Source of the DNA: Turritopsis dohrnii
Taxonomy: Eukaryota > Cnidaria > Hydrozoa > Anthoathecata > Oceaniidae
Assembly (NCBI GenBank): GCA_027922465.2
Contig: BQMF02000064.1
Span: forward strand, 868,001 to 932,000
Length of the DNA: 64,000 nt
Direction: 5' to 3'
The notes beneath the pieces were generated by a model. It made no database searches, was not told the DNA's origin, and saw nothing but the letters and a program-made list of their open reading frames with translations. A program made the position numbers and the translations under genes. This document shows, one piece after another, positions 44,256 through 53,728 of the stretch (within the stretch, counting starts at the first letter, position 1; each line of letters starts with the position of its first letter).

Positions 44256-45266
44256 AGTTCGTTCCCAGTTATATCTTATAGCCCCAATGTCTCTAAAATG
44301 GATTGCATAGTTAGCAAGATTATAGTTGCATACAGTTCAATCCCAGTCCCTTCCAATAGAGTCCAGTCTTTCCAAAAGAAATGCAAAGTTTGCCATTTGA
44401 ACTCCCTTCCAACTTTTCTTTCGAAACTGTGTTACAACGGGTTACAAGGTGTTACAAGGTGTTACAAGGTCAAACTCCATTTACTTGAGCCATGTGGAAA
44501 ATGGAGACAAAGACACTACGTGTTTCATATAGTTTTTATTTCCTTTTTTCGTCGTATTTTACATTGGACTAATACAGCATATTTTAGTTCTTTATCTAAG
44601 GTAACCTTTCTATTGGTGCCTCTTCTCAAAAATATAACTATATATTTTATGTTATATATTTACCATAGGTCAAGAAAAGACGATTTGTTTTATTTACTTT
44701 TATTTGTTTTATTTACTTTCATTTGTTTTATTTACTTTTATTTTTTTCTTGACCTATGGTATCTAGCTCTCTTTGTAATTTAAACAAATATTGAGCACTG
44801 TGTCGATTCAAAAGAAGACAACAATTGTGTTATATATTTATATATTTTATATTTTTTTATTTAAATATATATTTATATTATGTACAAAAATAAGTTTCGC
44901 CATCAAACCTTTGGTATCAGTTAGCATTTCAAACTGAAACTTCGTTTGAACAAATATCTTCTTGTTAGATAGCAGTGGGAATTTTGAGGAAATGGTTCCG
45001 TCGATGTTGACTTTACACGTATGAAATTTGGAGAACATCTTAAACGATGAAAGTTGAACGAGGAAAGGGAGGGATACTTGAGGTAATTTTCATTACATTT
45101 TCATTACATTTCAGTACTTAAGTTCGAATGGAGTTCGATCTTGTAACGCCTTGTAACCCGTTGTTACACAGTTTGGAAAGAAAAGACATTAAGTTGGAAT
45201 GGAGTTTGAACTTTTCAATCTCTTTTCGAATGACTGGACTTTATAAAAAGGGACTGGGAACGAACT
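44256..45266. mobile_element. 1.0-kb foldback element
   Basis: AGTTCGTTCCCAGT at 44256 is matched inverted at 45266. Long imperfect arms include GAGTCCAGTC, AACTCCATT-type words, AACTGTGTTACAACGGGTTA and its inverse (right arm near 45150-45175), and GTTACAAGG repeated three times in the left arm. The interior (44500-45100) includes the hairpin at 44662-44760. Confidence 0.7.
44662..44760. repeat. Perfect 17-bp hairpin enclosing a three-copy tandem repeat
   Basis: ACCATAGGTCAAGAAAA (44662-44678) pairs exactly with TTTTCTTGACCTATGGT (44744-44760). The loop is about three copies of TTTGTTTTATTTACTTTYA. Confidence 0.85.
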
Positions 45267-45758
45267 ACATAAAAGTATGATTTTTCTTAACTTTGCAATT
45301 TCTTTTGGAAGGACACTGATTGGCTTTCAATACCATATATAACGCTCGCCGCCTTTCCCATATGTATAATGTCTCTGTCATTTGTTAGTAAAGCCCTTAA
45401 ACCTACAGCTTCGTAGGTCGTCATAAGCGGTGTAGCAATATAGGCTAATAAAGTAACCTTGAACGTCTTAACTGCATTTCGGTTTCATTGTTAAACTACA
45501 ACCAAAAATCACAATAGAGCTTTCCCGAATTTCTGTTTAAACTTTAAACTGTGACTGAGTTTCATATCTAACCTCGTTTTCATGCGATTCATTGTTCCAC
45601 TGATTTCATTACTTTATAACTTACTAATAGTCTTTTTTATTTCCAATTCCCATTCCGAATGTTAGAAGCAATTTGAATATTAAAAGCGAGGTTAGACACG
45701 ACAACTCAGCCACAATGCGTCGTTTAAACAGAAATTCGGGAAAAGTCTATTTAATATA

Positions 45759-46004
45759 CCTTAAGGGAAGAAATTTTGGCGGGAAGAAATTTTGGCGGAT
45801 TTGGCAGATTGCTTCAAAAACCGCTAAAATCCGCCAATATTTCTTCCCGCCAAAAATAATTATTTTTGGAATCCGCCAAAATTAATTCTCGCCAAATTTT
45901 TTTTTTTCTCGATCCGCCAATATAAATTCCGCCAAATTGCGTCGGAATTGGCGGATGAGCTTATCCGCCAAAATTTCTTCCCGCCAAAATTTCTTCCCTT
46001 AAGA
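45759..46004. mobile_element. TA-flanked MITE, CCTTA family (AAATTTTGGCGG interior)
   Basis: CCTTAAGGGAAGAAATTTTG and its inverse enclose 246 bp. Inverted arms from TTAAGGG inward are identical for about 40 bp, with AGAAATTTTGGCGGGA duplicated inside each arm. Flanked by TA at 45757-45758 and 46005-46006; the right TA is shared with the next element. Confidence 0.75.
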
Positions 46005-46006
46005 TA

Positions 46007-46881
46007 CCTTATCGGACAAAAGTGACTAAATTTTTTGAAAGTGACTAAAATTTTGTCCGACTAATTATTATGTCCGACTAAATATTTGGTCCGAATCATT
46101 TTTTTCAGAATTCTTCTTATTATCAGTTTATAATTACAAAATTTTAAATATTTATAATTTCTCTATGATTTTTCTTTTTGCTCACCAACGAATACAATAT
46201 TTTTACATGACTTAGTCATAAATAAAGAATTTCTAAAGTGGTAAGGTTTTTAGATAAATAATATTAACGCTCGTTTTCATGATGTTCATTGTTTATTCTT
46301 TACGCTCTAAAGGGATTCTCGACCCTTTTGTAGCCCCACTTATTCCAGGAAGGAATCCACAGGAAAAGAGAAAAGCACTGGTAATAACAGAAACTTCCGA
46401 TGAAAGTGATAGCGAGGTAGTTCAAAAGAAAATGAAGAAGACAGACATAATAGAAGAAACGCCTGAAGCCAATGCAGGAACCAAAATAGATTTTTATACT
46501 GATCCGGAATATGACATTTATGAAATATGAAATTGAAAAATAAAATTATACTGCAACCTAATTTAATTAGGATCTTTTTCCGACGGCAAAATTGTGCCGT
46601 CCACGATGATTTTGTTAGACATATGTTTTTCACGTTGGCAAAACTGTTTTTATTAAATATGCCTTTCCCCTCGTTTTCCTATACATATCTAGAACCTAGA
46701 ACTTAGAGTTATCGGCGCACTTCCGCACGCTTTTCGAGAATCCTTATCAAAAATTAAGTAAATTTTGAAATTTTAAAAAAGGACCAAAATTTTAGTCGGA
46801 CAATATTATTAGTCGGACAAAAGTGATTAAAATATTTGGAGGTGACTAAAATTTTGTCCAACTAAGTTTTGTCCGATAAGG
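46007..46881. mobile_element. TA-flanked 875-bp element, CCTTA family, with passenger ORF
   Basis: CCTTATCGGACAAAAGTGAC at 46007 is inverted at 46881 (CCTTATCGGACAAAACTTAG), TA on both sides. Arms repeat GTCGGAC and GTGACTAAAATTTTG words. The middle carries a plus-strand ORF 46279-46530. Confidence 0.75.
46279..46530 (+). CDS. Small charged ORF inside the CCTTA element
   Basis: 83 codons; LDPFVAPLIPGRNPQEKRKA followed by acidic ETSDESDSEVVQKKMKKTD and a tyrosine/aspartate-rich end (FYTDPEYDIYEI). The acidic/basic alternation looks like a nuclear-protein tail. No family recognised. It could be a captured exon or the last remnant of the element's own protein. Confidence 0.35.
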   Translation: MMFIVYSLRSKGILDPFVAPLIPGRNPQEKRKALVITETSDESDSEVVQKKMKKTDIIEETPEANAGTKIDFYTDPEYDIYEI

Positions 46882-46950
46882 TATCACACGGTTTCGTTAA
46901 TCTATTTTTTAATCAAATACTTGCGCGTAGGGGACATCGAAAAATCGAAT

Positions 46951-47079
46951 GGCACAAGTGGATAAAATTTCACGTGGATTAAATTTCGCGATTTTCGCGA
47001 TTTTTGCAAAAAAACACAAAATTAAATCCACGTGAAATCAATGAAAATTCGACCGACCGCGAAATTAAATCCTCACTTA
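46951..47079. repeat. Short inverted repeat with AAATTTCGCG interior
   Basis: AAGTGGATAAAATTTCACGTGGATT on the left pairs imperfectly with the right end (AAGTGAGGATTTAATTTCGC read inverted). Resembles the neighbouring MITEs in design but lacks CCTTA ends. Confidence 0.5.
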
Positions 47080-47486
47080 ATTGAATTTTGAAAAACTTAT
47101 GTTTTTGATTTTAACTTATTTTACAAACAAAAGCCACTCCTCTTTGAGCGGAATTTTCCGCCTAGTGGAAAACCGGCTTTATCTCCAAGACAGATTAACT
47201 ATCCAACCTCGATCCTAGAGCCTCTTGCCTTTTCGATATATGGATAGCGGCAAAGAAGATCCTGGTGAACCAGCAAATTTATACATGCGCATGCGTGAGT
47301 CGTGTAACCACGTATATAAAAAAACACATGCCTTGAAAAAAACAGACAAACAAACTGTTTCTAGTTGTGATTTCATGAAACCAAAAATGCATACGAAATA
47401 AACTGCTTGCTTGAACTAGATCTAGATAGAGCCTTTATACACAAAGACAATGTAGCTAACACACAAGAAAGGTGTAATAAGAAGGT

Positions 47487-47741
47487 TTGAAATGGCATTA
47501 CTTTACTGTGCTATACTTCGATATGTCAGAACAATATCTGAGATCGTTTCAGAAACTTCTAAATGCAACATGCAGCTACGTAAAAAGCCGTTACTGTACA
47601 ACCAATGATGCGATAACATTAGGATGGTTACCAATACGTGAACGAATTAACTTTAATGTCGTGAAATTAGCACACAAAGCCATACATGATGACAGTTTTT
47701 CAGAGTACCTAAAACTCAAAAATCCGAATTTTACGCAGTGA
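47487..47741 (+). pseudogene. LINE C-terminal fragment
   Basis: Encodes LRSFQKLLNATCSYVKSRY then LGWLPIRERINFNVVKLAHK and IHDDSFSEYL. This matches the post-RT region common to CR1/jockey-type LINEs (LQ-x-NAA-R ... LHWLPV-x-RI-F-K ... PEYL). Isolated fragment. Confidence 0.75.
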
Positions 47742-48153
47742 TGAAGATACCTTCGTATTACGCTGTTATTTCTAAAAAATTGACGAGCTATTTATTAGAT
47801 TTAGCCATATAAATATGGTTAGCCATATATATCAGCAAGCACTGATCTGACTTCTCACTGCAGTTCCAACTTCGCACTTACGAGATCAGTTTTTTGTCAG
47901 TTTAGTTTCTTTTTGTCTGTCCTATGCTCATAGCATATGGCTTTTTTATTTATTTGCTTAACTTTTTAATTATAAATATGGAATAAATGCGTATACACGT
48001 CTTAAATTATATGTTTACATGATAATAAATAGCCATGTAAAAAACATAATATTTAATTTCAGATATCAAAGTACTTTCAGTACGCAGAAGTAATTAAAAG
48101 TGCCAATTTTTTATGTATACCTATTTTATTGATAGCCACTCCTACATGAATTA
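47742..48153. other. Intergenic, nothing recognised
   Basis: AT-rich; ATATGGTTAGCCATATAT palindromic words near 47805-47830. Confidence 0.4.
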
Positions 48154-48560
48154 CCGTATTTCCTCTAATAAACGCCGCATCTTTTAAAGAGGCGTTTATT
48201 AGAAAACAGGCTAAATAAGAATTAGTTTAATAGTTCAATAGTTTTATTTGTTTTCTATCAACAAATTCTTCCACGTTTGCATGGATATTTGATGTGTAAT
48301 TGATTGCTACAAAAGTTTTCATCTTATAGAAGAGAACGGCGACAATTTTTGTGAACAAATCTTTTGTGTAAAACAGTTTCGCGCAATCTTTTGTAATCTT
48401 TTTGAGAATAAGAGGACATTGTTGTTTAAGTTTGCTTTTATCTCATTTTTCATTTTGTAATAAACGCCGCCCTCTAATGAACGCCGCCCTCCATTAAACG
48501 CCGCACGCAAAAACTGGGATTTATAATAAACGCCGCGGCGTTATAAGTGGAGGCTTATCC
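48154..48560. mobile_element. MITE of the CCGTATTTCCTCTAATAAACG type
   Basis: Left terminus TA-CCGTATTTCCTCTAATAAACGC. GCGTTTATTAGA inverted near 48193, and a cluster of AATAAACGCCGC words at 48460-48540. The right terminus is degraded (GTGGAGGCTTATCC). Confidence 0.6.
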
Positions 48561-48947
48561 AGTTGATATTACTACAGCACGTCTTAAAGAAATAATTTTA
48601 TGTTGGTGAAACTTACCCTGGGACCCTAAAAATTAAGGGTGCAACCCGGGACCCTAACATCAAAGGTGGGACCTAAATTGTGAATTTGGCAACGATTTCA
48701 TTCATGTGAACGCAACACAAAATCGTTCATAACTTAGTGTGGTAGAAAGAGGAAGAAAAGGAGAAAAAACTCGGGGAATTTTTATACTTATACTCCACCA
48801 CGGTTGTCCAGAAGTCAATTAATCAAAGTATATGCAAAAAACAATAGATCTACAAACACAATAACATAGAATGTTCCTTTCTAGACAGGAACAATCTGCA
48901 CCGACAGCATTGCTTATATTATCACCTTTATCAGTTAACTTTATCAA
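48561..48947. other. Intergenic, nothing recognised
   Basis: Contains a short direct repeat of GGGACCCTAA (48620-48655). No gene. Confidence 0.4.
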
Positions 48948-49435
48948 TTAAAGTGATCCTGTGATGAAAAAATATTTTTTGGGACATGATAAAGCTCTAA
49001 AAGTTGATTAACAAGCCTTTTTAAAGATTTTATAATTCTTTGTTGTTTTCGAGATATCTCAGTTTCAAGATCTTAGATTTGATTTGTGCAACGCATAATT
49101 ATGATGTGATAAGTGAGTAGTTAAAATTTCTCATTGCTTTTACTGATATATAAATGAATATTACATTATTGTACTTTATGAAATGGATCAATAACTCTAA
49201 AGGTAATAATATGATGAAGTATGAACTAAGAATAAGTAGTAGTTCAAAAGTTACACACATCAACAGTACACTCTCCTATTACATCATAATTATGCATTGC
49301 ATAATTTGATATTTTTAAATTGAAATATCAGCGAAAGGAGAAGAAATTTTCAAAAACTATAAATAGACTTGTTAGTCAACTTTTAGGGCTCTATCATGCC
49401 CCAGAAAATAATTTTTAATCACAGGGTCCCTTTAA
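48948..49435. mobile_element. 488-bp MITE, GGGACCCTGTGAT family, copy 1
   Basis: TTAAAGTGATCCTGTGAT at the left and TTAAAGGGACCCTGTGAT read from the right. Arms of over 75 bp share CATGATARAGC and CTAAAAGTTGAYTAACAAG. A second copy is at 61135-61527. Confidence 0.8.
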
Positions 49436-50261
49436 GTACAGTAAAAGAAATTATGTCACCTGTAGGAATCACTCATAAAAACAATAAGAAAAGAGTCTGG
49501 AAACGAATAGTTGGCAAATATCAAAATAGAAAACAAACGAGTTAGACTGGTTGCCTGGTGGAGATTCCCTTTCCTGGTGGAGATTCCCTTGCTGATATTA
49601 GTTTTCTCACGATCCTTATAACAGATCACTATCAAATTTACAGTGTGACCGCAGATCTATTAACATTTACTATTTCTGGTTCTGCATCGTGCCTATAAAA
49701 ACAAATTTGAACAATGTCCCGTATTGGAAAATTTTGAGTACGTTTTCAGTTGTTTAATTTAAGTATCTAAGTACAATAACAAGGAAATTCAAATCATATT
49801 GCAACCTCGTGTAATAATTTTAAAAAATATGCTGTAGCTATGCTAGTGATGCATCATTTCAAAATTTCATGTTGCTTACTACTTATCTAAGATTCTGGTA
49901 GTACTATTGCATAACGTTCTGAGAAAGTTTGTAGTGTTGCTTTTTAAAAAACGTGTAATTTAGGAACAAAAGTTTTTGGTGGAAAAAGTTTTGGAGGAAA
50001 TACTTTCGGTGGCCAAACTTTCGAAAACTATCGGACAGCGTTGCGGAAACTTCCACCCTGTATCACACGAAAAAGCTGTTCTGTGTTTGGTCGGTAAAAT
50101 AATAAAAAAAAAGACTCTGCAATGAAGTTCACACGAGACTTCTTTCAGCATTTAACTCTGTCGCGACCTATCGCAGAGTGTTTTTTCCTATTCCAGAACA
50201 GCCTTTTTCCAGAAAACTCTCGACCGAAGACTGGTTCTGTATTCCGAATCTACCAGTAAAC
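49436..50261. other. Intergenic, nothing recognised
   Basis: Small tandem duplication of CCTGGTGGAGATTCCCTT (49552-49590). No gene. Confidence 0.4.
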
Positions 50262-50814
50262 AAGCCTTGAAAACTACAATGAATTTCTTAGCAGCGTTAC
50301 TCTTTAAGCATGAATAGTTTCGCTTTAAATTTTTGTCTACTAATACCTTGTTCTATGAAGACTTCTTCCCAGAAAATAGCCTTTTTTTGCAAATAAGCCT
50401 TAGAAACTACAATTACTAAACTACCTTTTGTTTCTCGATTGAATGATGATTCAGCAAAGTGTTTTTGCATGGTGATTTCTACTGTATTTTTTGCTCAAAC
50501 AATGCCGAGATTACAAATTTTTAAAAAGTCTGCTTAGTTTCATTGACAAAAAAATCCTTAAAAACTGCAATACATAATCCTTAAAAACTACAATTTAGAA
50601 GGCCTTGTATTTCAACCACCCATCAAAAAGAATGATTTTCTTTTAGAACTGTCATTTAATTCAAGTCGAAAGGATATTTTTCAAACTTTTCTACACAAAG
50701 AAAATGTTTCTGTACATCTCACATCTTAATAACTGTCCTGTAGTAGTTCTTTCCGACGGGGACAGTTCTATGTTTGATTTCAAGTACTCAAATTTTGTAA
50801 GAAAAACAAATTCG

Positions 50815-51253
50815 GTTATTTGTTACTCCACCAGACACTGCTGGAGTAACAAAACTGCTAGACCAAAGCAAATACCAAAAACTACATCAAGAGTATGAAA
50901 AGAAAAAAAGTGAAATGCTAACACCGTTTCAAGAAATAAACAAAGAACGTCAAGAAAATTGGGATAAATGGGGAACATTTACAGGTAAGATGTTATCATC
51001 AATGCAGAGGAAAGAGATGAAATTGCTAAAACTAGATTGGATGTCTGTAAAATGCGGTAAGGAAAGTTTGAATAGGCAACCAGATGCATGGAGAAAAATC
51101 AGCCTCAAACAAAAACTGGTCAACAACAAGATCTTCGACAGTAAATACAACCATCTACTTACAGAGGAATCTTTGTCAAAAATCGCAAAAAATAAATATA
51201 AATACGAGTCAATAGAGTATTGGAAGTTTATGTACAATCACAAAAATGATTGA
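50815..51253 (+). CDS. Unrecognised lysine-rich ORF in the 50.3-52.3 kb element
   Basis: Open from about 50803 with the first in-frame ATG at 50915. Contains PPDTAGVTKLLDQSKYQKLH, QEYEKKKSEMLTPFQEINK, then ENWDKWGTFTGKMLSSMQRK and LTEESLSKIAKNKYKYESIE. Highly basic and helical, no signal or membrane segment. No family recognised; a DNA-binding or replication-associated protein of the element is conceivable. A GTAAG just upstream (near 50797) could be a donor, so exon structure is uncertain. Confidence 0.4.
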
Positions 51254-51432
51254 AAGTGCTTGAAAGAGGCCTTTAATTCGAAGAAATGCCAGGTCTTTAA
51301 AAACAAAGTTACTAAACTAAACTTACTTTACTAAACAAAGTTAAGTCTAAATCATAGCCCAGAAAGCCACCAAAATAACAAATGTTCACGGGTCTATAGT
51401 AGCCCAAAACATTTTATTCAGAGATAAACAAC

Positions 51433-51768
51433 TTGAAAGTGAAAAAACATAAAAGAAGAGACCAAGTACTCAAACTTGAAGAAAAAGAATCAGATAAAGA
51501 ACTGTTTTACCGTTGTAAGTCAAAATGCGTATGCGAAAGTGAATGTGTGGCAAAACATTTAAAAGAATGTTCCATATGTCACTCGGGTATGCGTTCTGTT
51601 TGTTCCAAGGCAGCTTGCTTGGAAACGGTAAAAACCGCAGTGGTTCCCGTAGCAACATCTACAACTACACACAGATCAACAAAACGAGCTCCTGCCTATG
51701 AGAAGGAAATGACGCGTGATAATACATTAATGAACACATCTGAAGAGGTTTTCGAATTGCTTCACTAA
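51433..51768 (+). CDS. Cysteine-rich ORF in the 50.3-52.3 kb element
   Basis: 111 codons in a plus-strand frame (first in-frame codon of the reported frame 51433). Basic N-terminus (KKHKRRDQ), then CKSKCVCESECVAKHLKECS, CHSGMRSVCSKAAC: seven Cys and one His in about 40 residues, suggesting a zinc-binding tail. Ends EEVFELLH-stop. Not recognised; its arrangement after a basic ORF resembles transposon proteins with a terminal zinc knuckle. Confidence 0.4.
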   Translation: MKVKKHKRRDQVLKLEEKESDKELFYRCKSKCVCESECVAKHLKECSICHSGMRSVCSKAACLETVKTAVVPVATSTTTHRSTKRAPAYEKEMTRDNTLMNTSEEVFELLH

Positions 51769-52260
51769 AATAATATAGTCCTCTTTCTATTTGATCAACA
51801 TCAGACACTTTAGTTTGCGTTAGGAAAGACGTTATGTTGAGTTAAAAATTAATTGCGTATTTTGGCTATTAAGTCTTAAATACTACAGTCATAAATTTAG
51901 GTATTTATCTTGCTCAATTTTCAACAAATTAATTGTAGAATTGTTTGTTTTTATATAATTTAAAAAGTAGTTCAAGATACCAACTTTTAATCCTAAAAAT
52001 ACAGACTTAACGCGGATATTTTCCCTTCTCTGTTCTTTTTTGGTACTATGGGAGCAGTATTTTCTAAATTTTTTTTTATAACATGAAGTGATTTTTGTAG
52101 TGGAATTAAGATTTTTTTCAGAATTTGCCTGTTTATCTGTTAAAACAATTCCTTGACAATGATATAAAGTGATATTTGCGTTCATTGTTCAAGTTTTATG
52201 ACTTCAGGGTACCTTAAAGCAACATTGTAGTTTTTAAGGCTTTTGTGTTTTTAAGGCTTA

Positions 52261-53250
52261 TTTTCAAACAATAAGACTATTGTTTCGAGTTCAAATGAAG
52301 TACATGAGAAAACTATTACGAAAGAATATGGAAAAAAGTAGTAAATGTTTTACGCATTAAAGTGTCCGAAAATGTTTATTCTTATTTCGCATTTGTCAAT
52401 GAATTCATATAATATAAAAATACATTGGAAATCCTTTAAAATTACTTTTATTGCCTAGCTATATCATTTGAGCTTTCAGTCACAAGTTATTTTGTCGAGC
52501 TCTCAATTATTTACTAAAGAAAGCTATGGGCGTTTTTATTTGAGTCACTTTTTAGTATTCAGGGGTGCACGTGTTTAAACAAGAAAAAACATGGCTTGTT
52601 CACACACGTATGTCGTTGTGCTCCCATTTACACCTTTTCAACAAAAAAAGCTATGGTTGAAAATTTTTTTTTTTTTGAGGGGGGAGGTGGTGGGGCTCGG
52701 CCCCCTCTGGTTCCCCCCGGTGGCTACGGCACTGCACTCTTTTCAAACGCTTTTGAACGAGTGCTGAGCAGTTTTGAGCATCCTAGAAGGCTGTCTTTAT
52801 TTAAAGTATGCCACTTATCAAGCCACAAATCAATCAAAAACATTTTTTTTTATGAAAAATTCCAAAACTTTCGTACGGAAAAACTTTGGGACAAAAATTT
52901 TCCGTTGTCAGTGTAATGTTTTATGATGTATACCATCAAAAATTTGTTATGGTGTAGTAATCTTACTTGAAAAGATAAAACGTTTCGACACAGCCAGTTA
53001 TATTTAAAGCATCGGGATAATCTTTGTAGACAAAGTATACACATAGGATACTAGCTATCAGGTTGAAAAAAACCATCATACTGTCTAATGAAAGAACAAA
53101 CTCGTGCTGTTGACCTTTCCAGGATTTCTGATTAAATGCGATGACCTCGTTTACGTGATGGCCCCGTTTTAAAAGATTTTAATGAGTTTCGATTACCTAA
53201 CCGGAACTTATGAGTACTAACCTAGCCGGCACTTTTATAAAATTTCTCTG
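52261..53250. other. Intergenic with an hAT-like terminus
   Basis: GGTGGCTACGGCACTG at 52719-52734 is the inverse of the CAGTGCCGTAGCCACC end typical of some hAT elements. The GC-rich GGCTCGGCCCCCTCTGG beside it belongs to the same terminus. The other end is not found. The rest is AT-rich. Confidence 0.5.
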
Positions 53251-53330
53251 CGAGGGAGTGCATTTCTATAGAACTAGACACATAATTTCAATAAAGATGT
53301 TCTCTGTCAGAGTGACTGTCGAAGATTTTG
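53251..53330 (+). repeat. Dispersed repeat copy (GCATTTCTATAGAA family)
   Basis: GAGTGCATTTCTATAGAA, ACACATAATTTCAATAA, TCAGAGTGACT and GAAGATTTTG in the same order as 22503-22598. Confidence 0.7.
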
Positions 53331-53480
53331 AAGTTTGCTAAGTACTGACTAATGTGAAGGAACGAGAAGCTTGAACACGGAGTTTAACCAGAAATCCGGG
53401 AAAGGTCCGTCTCTATGAAATCAAAGCAAATCCACTCAATATTATATCTTTTATGTATGTCACCCCTGTGGAAAGCCATT

Positions 53481-53530
53481 ACGAAGGAGTGCATTTCTAT
53501 AGAAACGCACACACTATTTCAATAACTATT
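53481..53530 (+). repeat. Truncated dispersed repeat copy
   Basis: ACGAAGGAGTGCATTTCTAT, then GCACACACTATTTCAATAA. Only the first half of the family consensus is present. Confidence 0.65.
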
Positions 53531-53610
53531 TCACAGGGGAGAACAGTCGTTCAGAAAAGAACTGTATCGTTGAAGAAAAATGTAGGGTAAAAAAAATTAT
53601 TCTCACATAG

Positions 53611-53616
53611 TTTATT
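53611..53616 (-). terminator. ODC poly(A) signal (AATAAA on minus strand)
   Basis: TTTATT on the plus strand, 113 nt past the ODC stop codon on the minus strand. Confidence 0.55.
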
Positions 53617-53728
53617 TAGATGAATATGAGTAAAAGTTGGATTTCGAAAATCCAGGAAAGGTTAGATTTGTAAATAAATTCAGTATGCTAAGTAGCCAAA
53701 AATAATTTTAGTTTTTAAAAAAGTAATA

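Larger units (their letters stand above)
50262..52260. mobile_element. Candidate undescribed 2-kb transposon with subterminal repeats
   Basis: AAGCCTTGAAAACTACAATG (50262-50281), AATAAGCCTTAGAAACTACA (50392-50411) and two further CCTTAAAAACTRCAAT words (50557-50594) are matched by inverted copies at the right (ACATTGTAGTTTTTAAGGCT, 52222-52241, and TTTTTAAGGCTTA to 52260). Two ORFs lie between, both on the plus strand. No target duplication could be fixed because the exact termini are uncertain. Confidence 0.5.

Noticed and set aside
45761..46002. piggyBac-type MITE with TTAA target duplication
   Set aside because: TTAA does flank the inverted arms, but TA-CCTTA...A-TA outside it matches the ends of three other elements, so TTAA is better read as part of the terminus.
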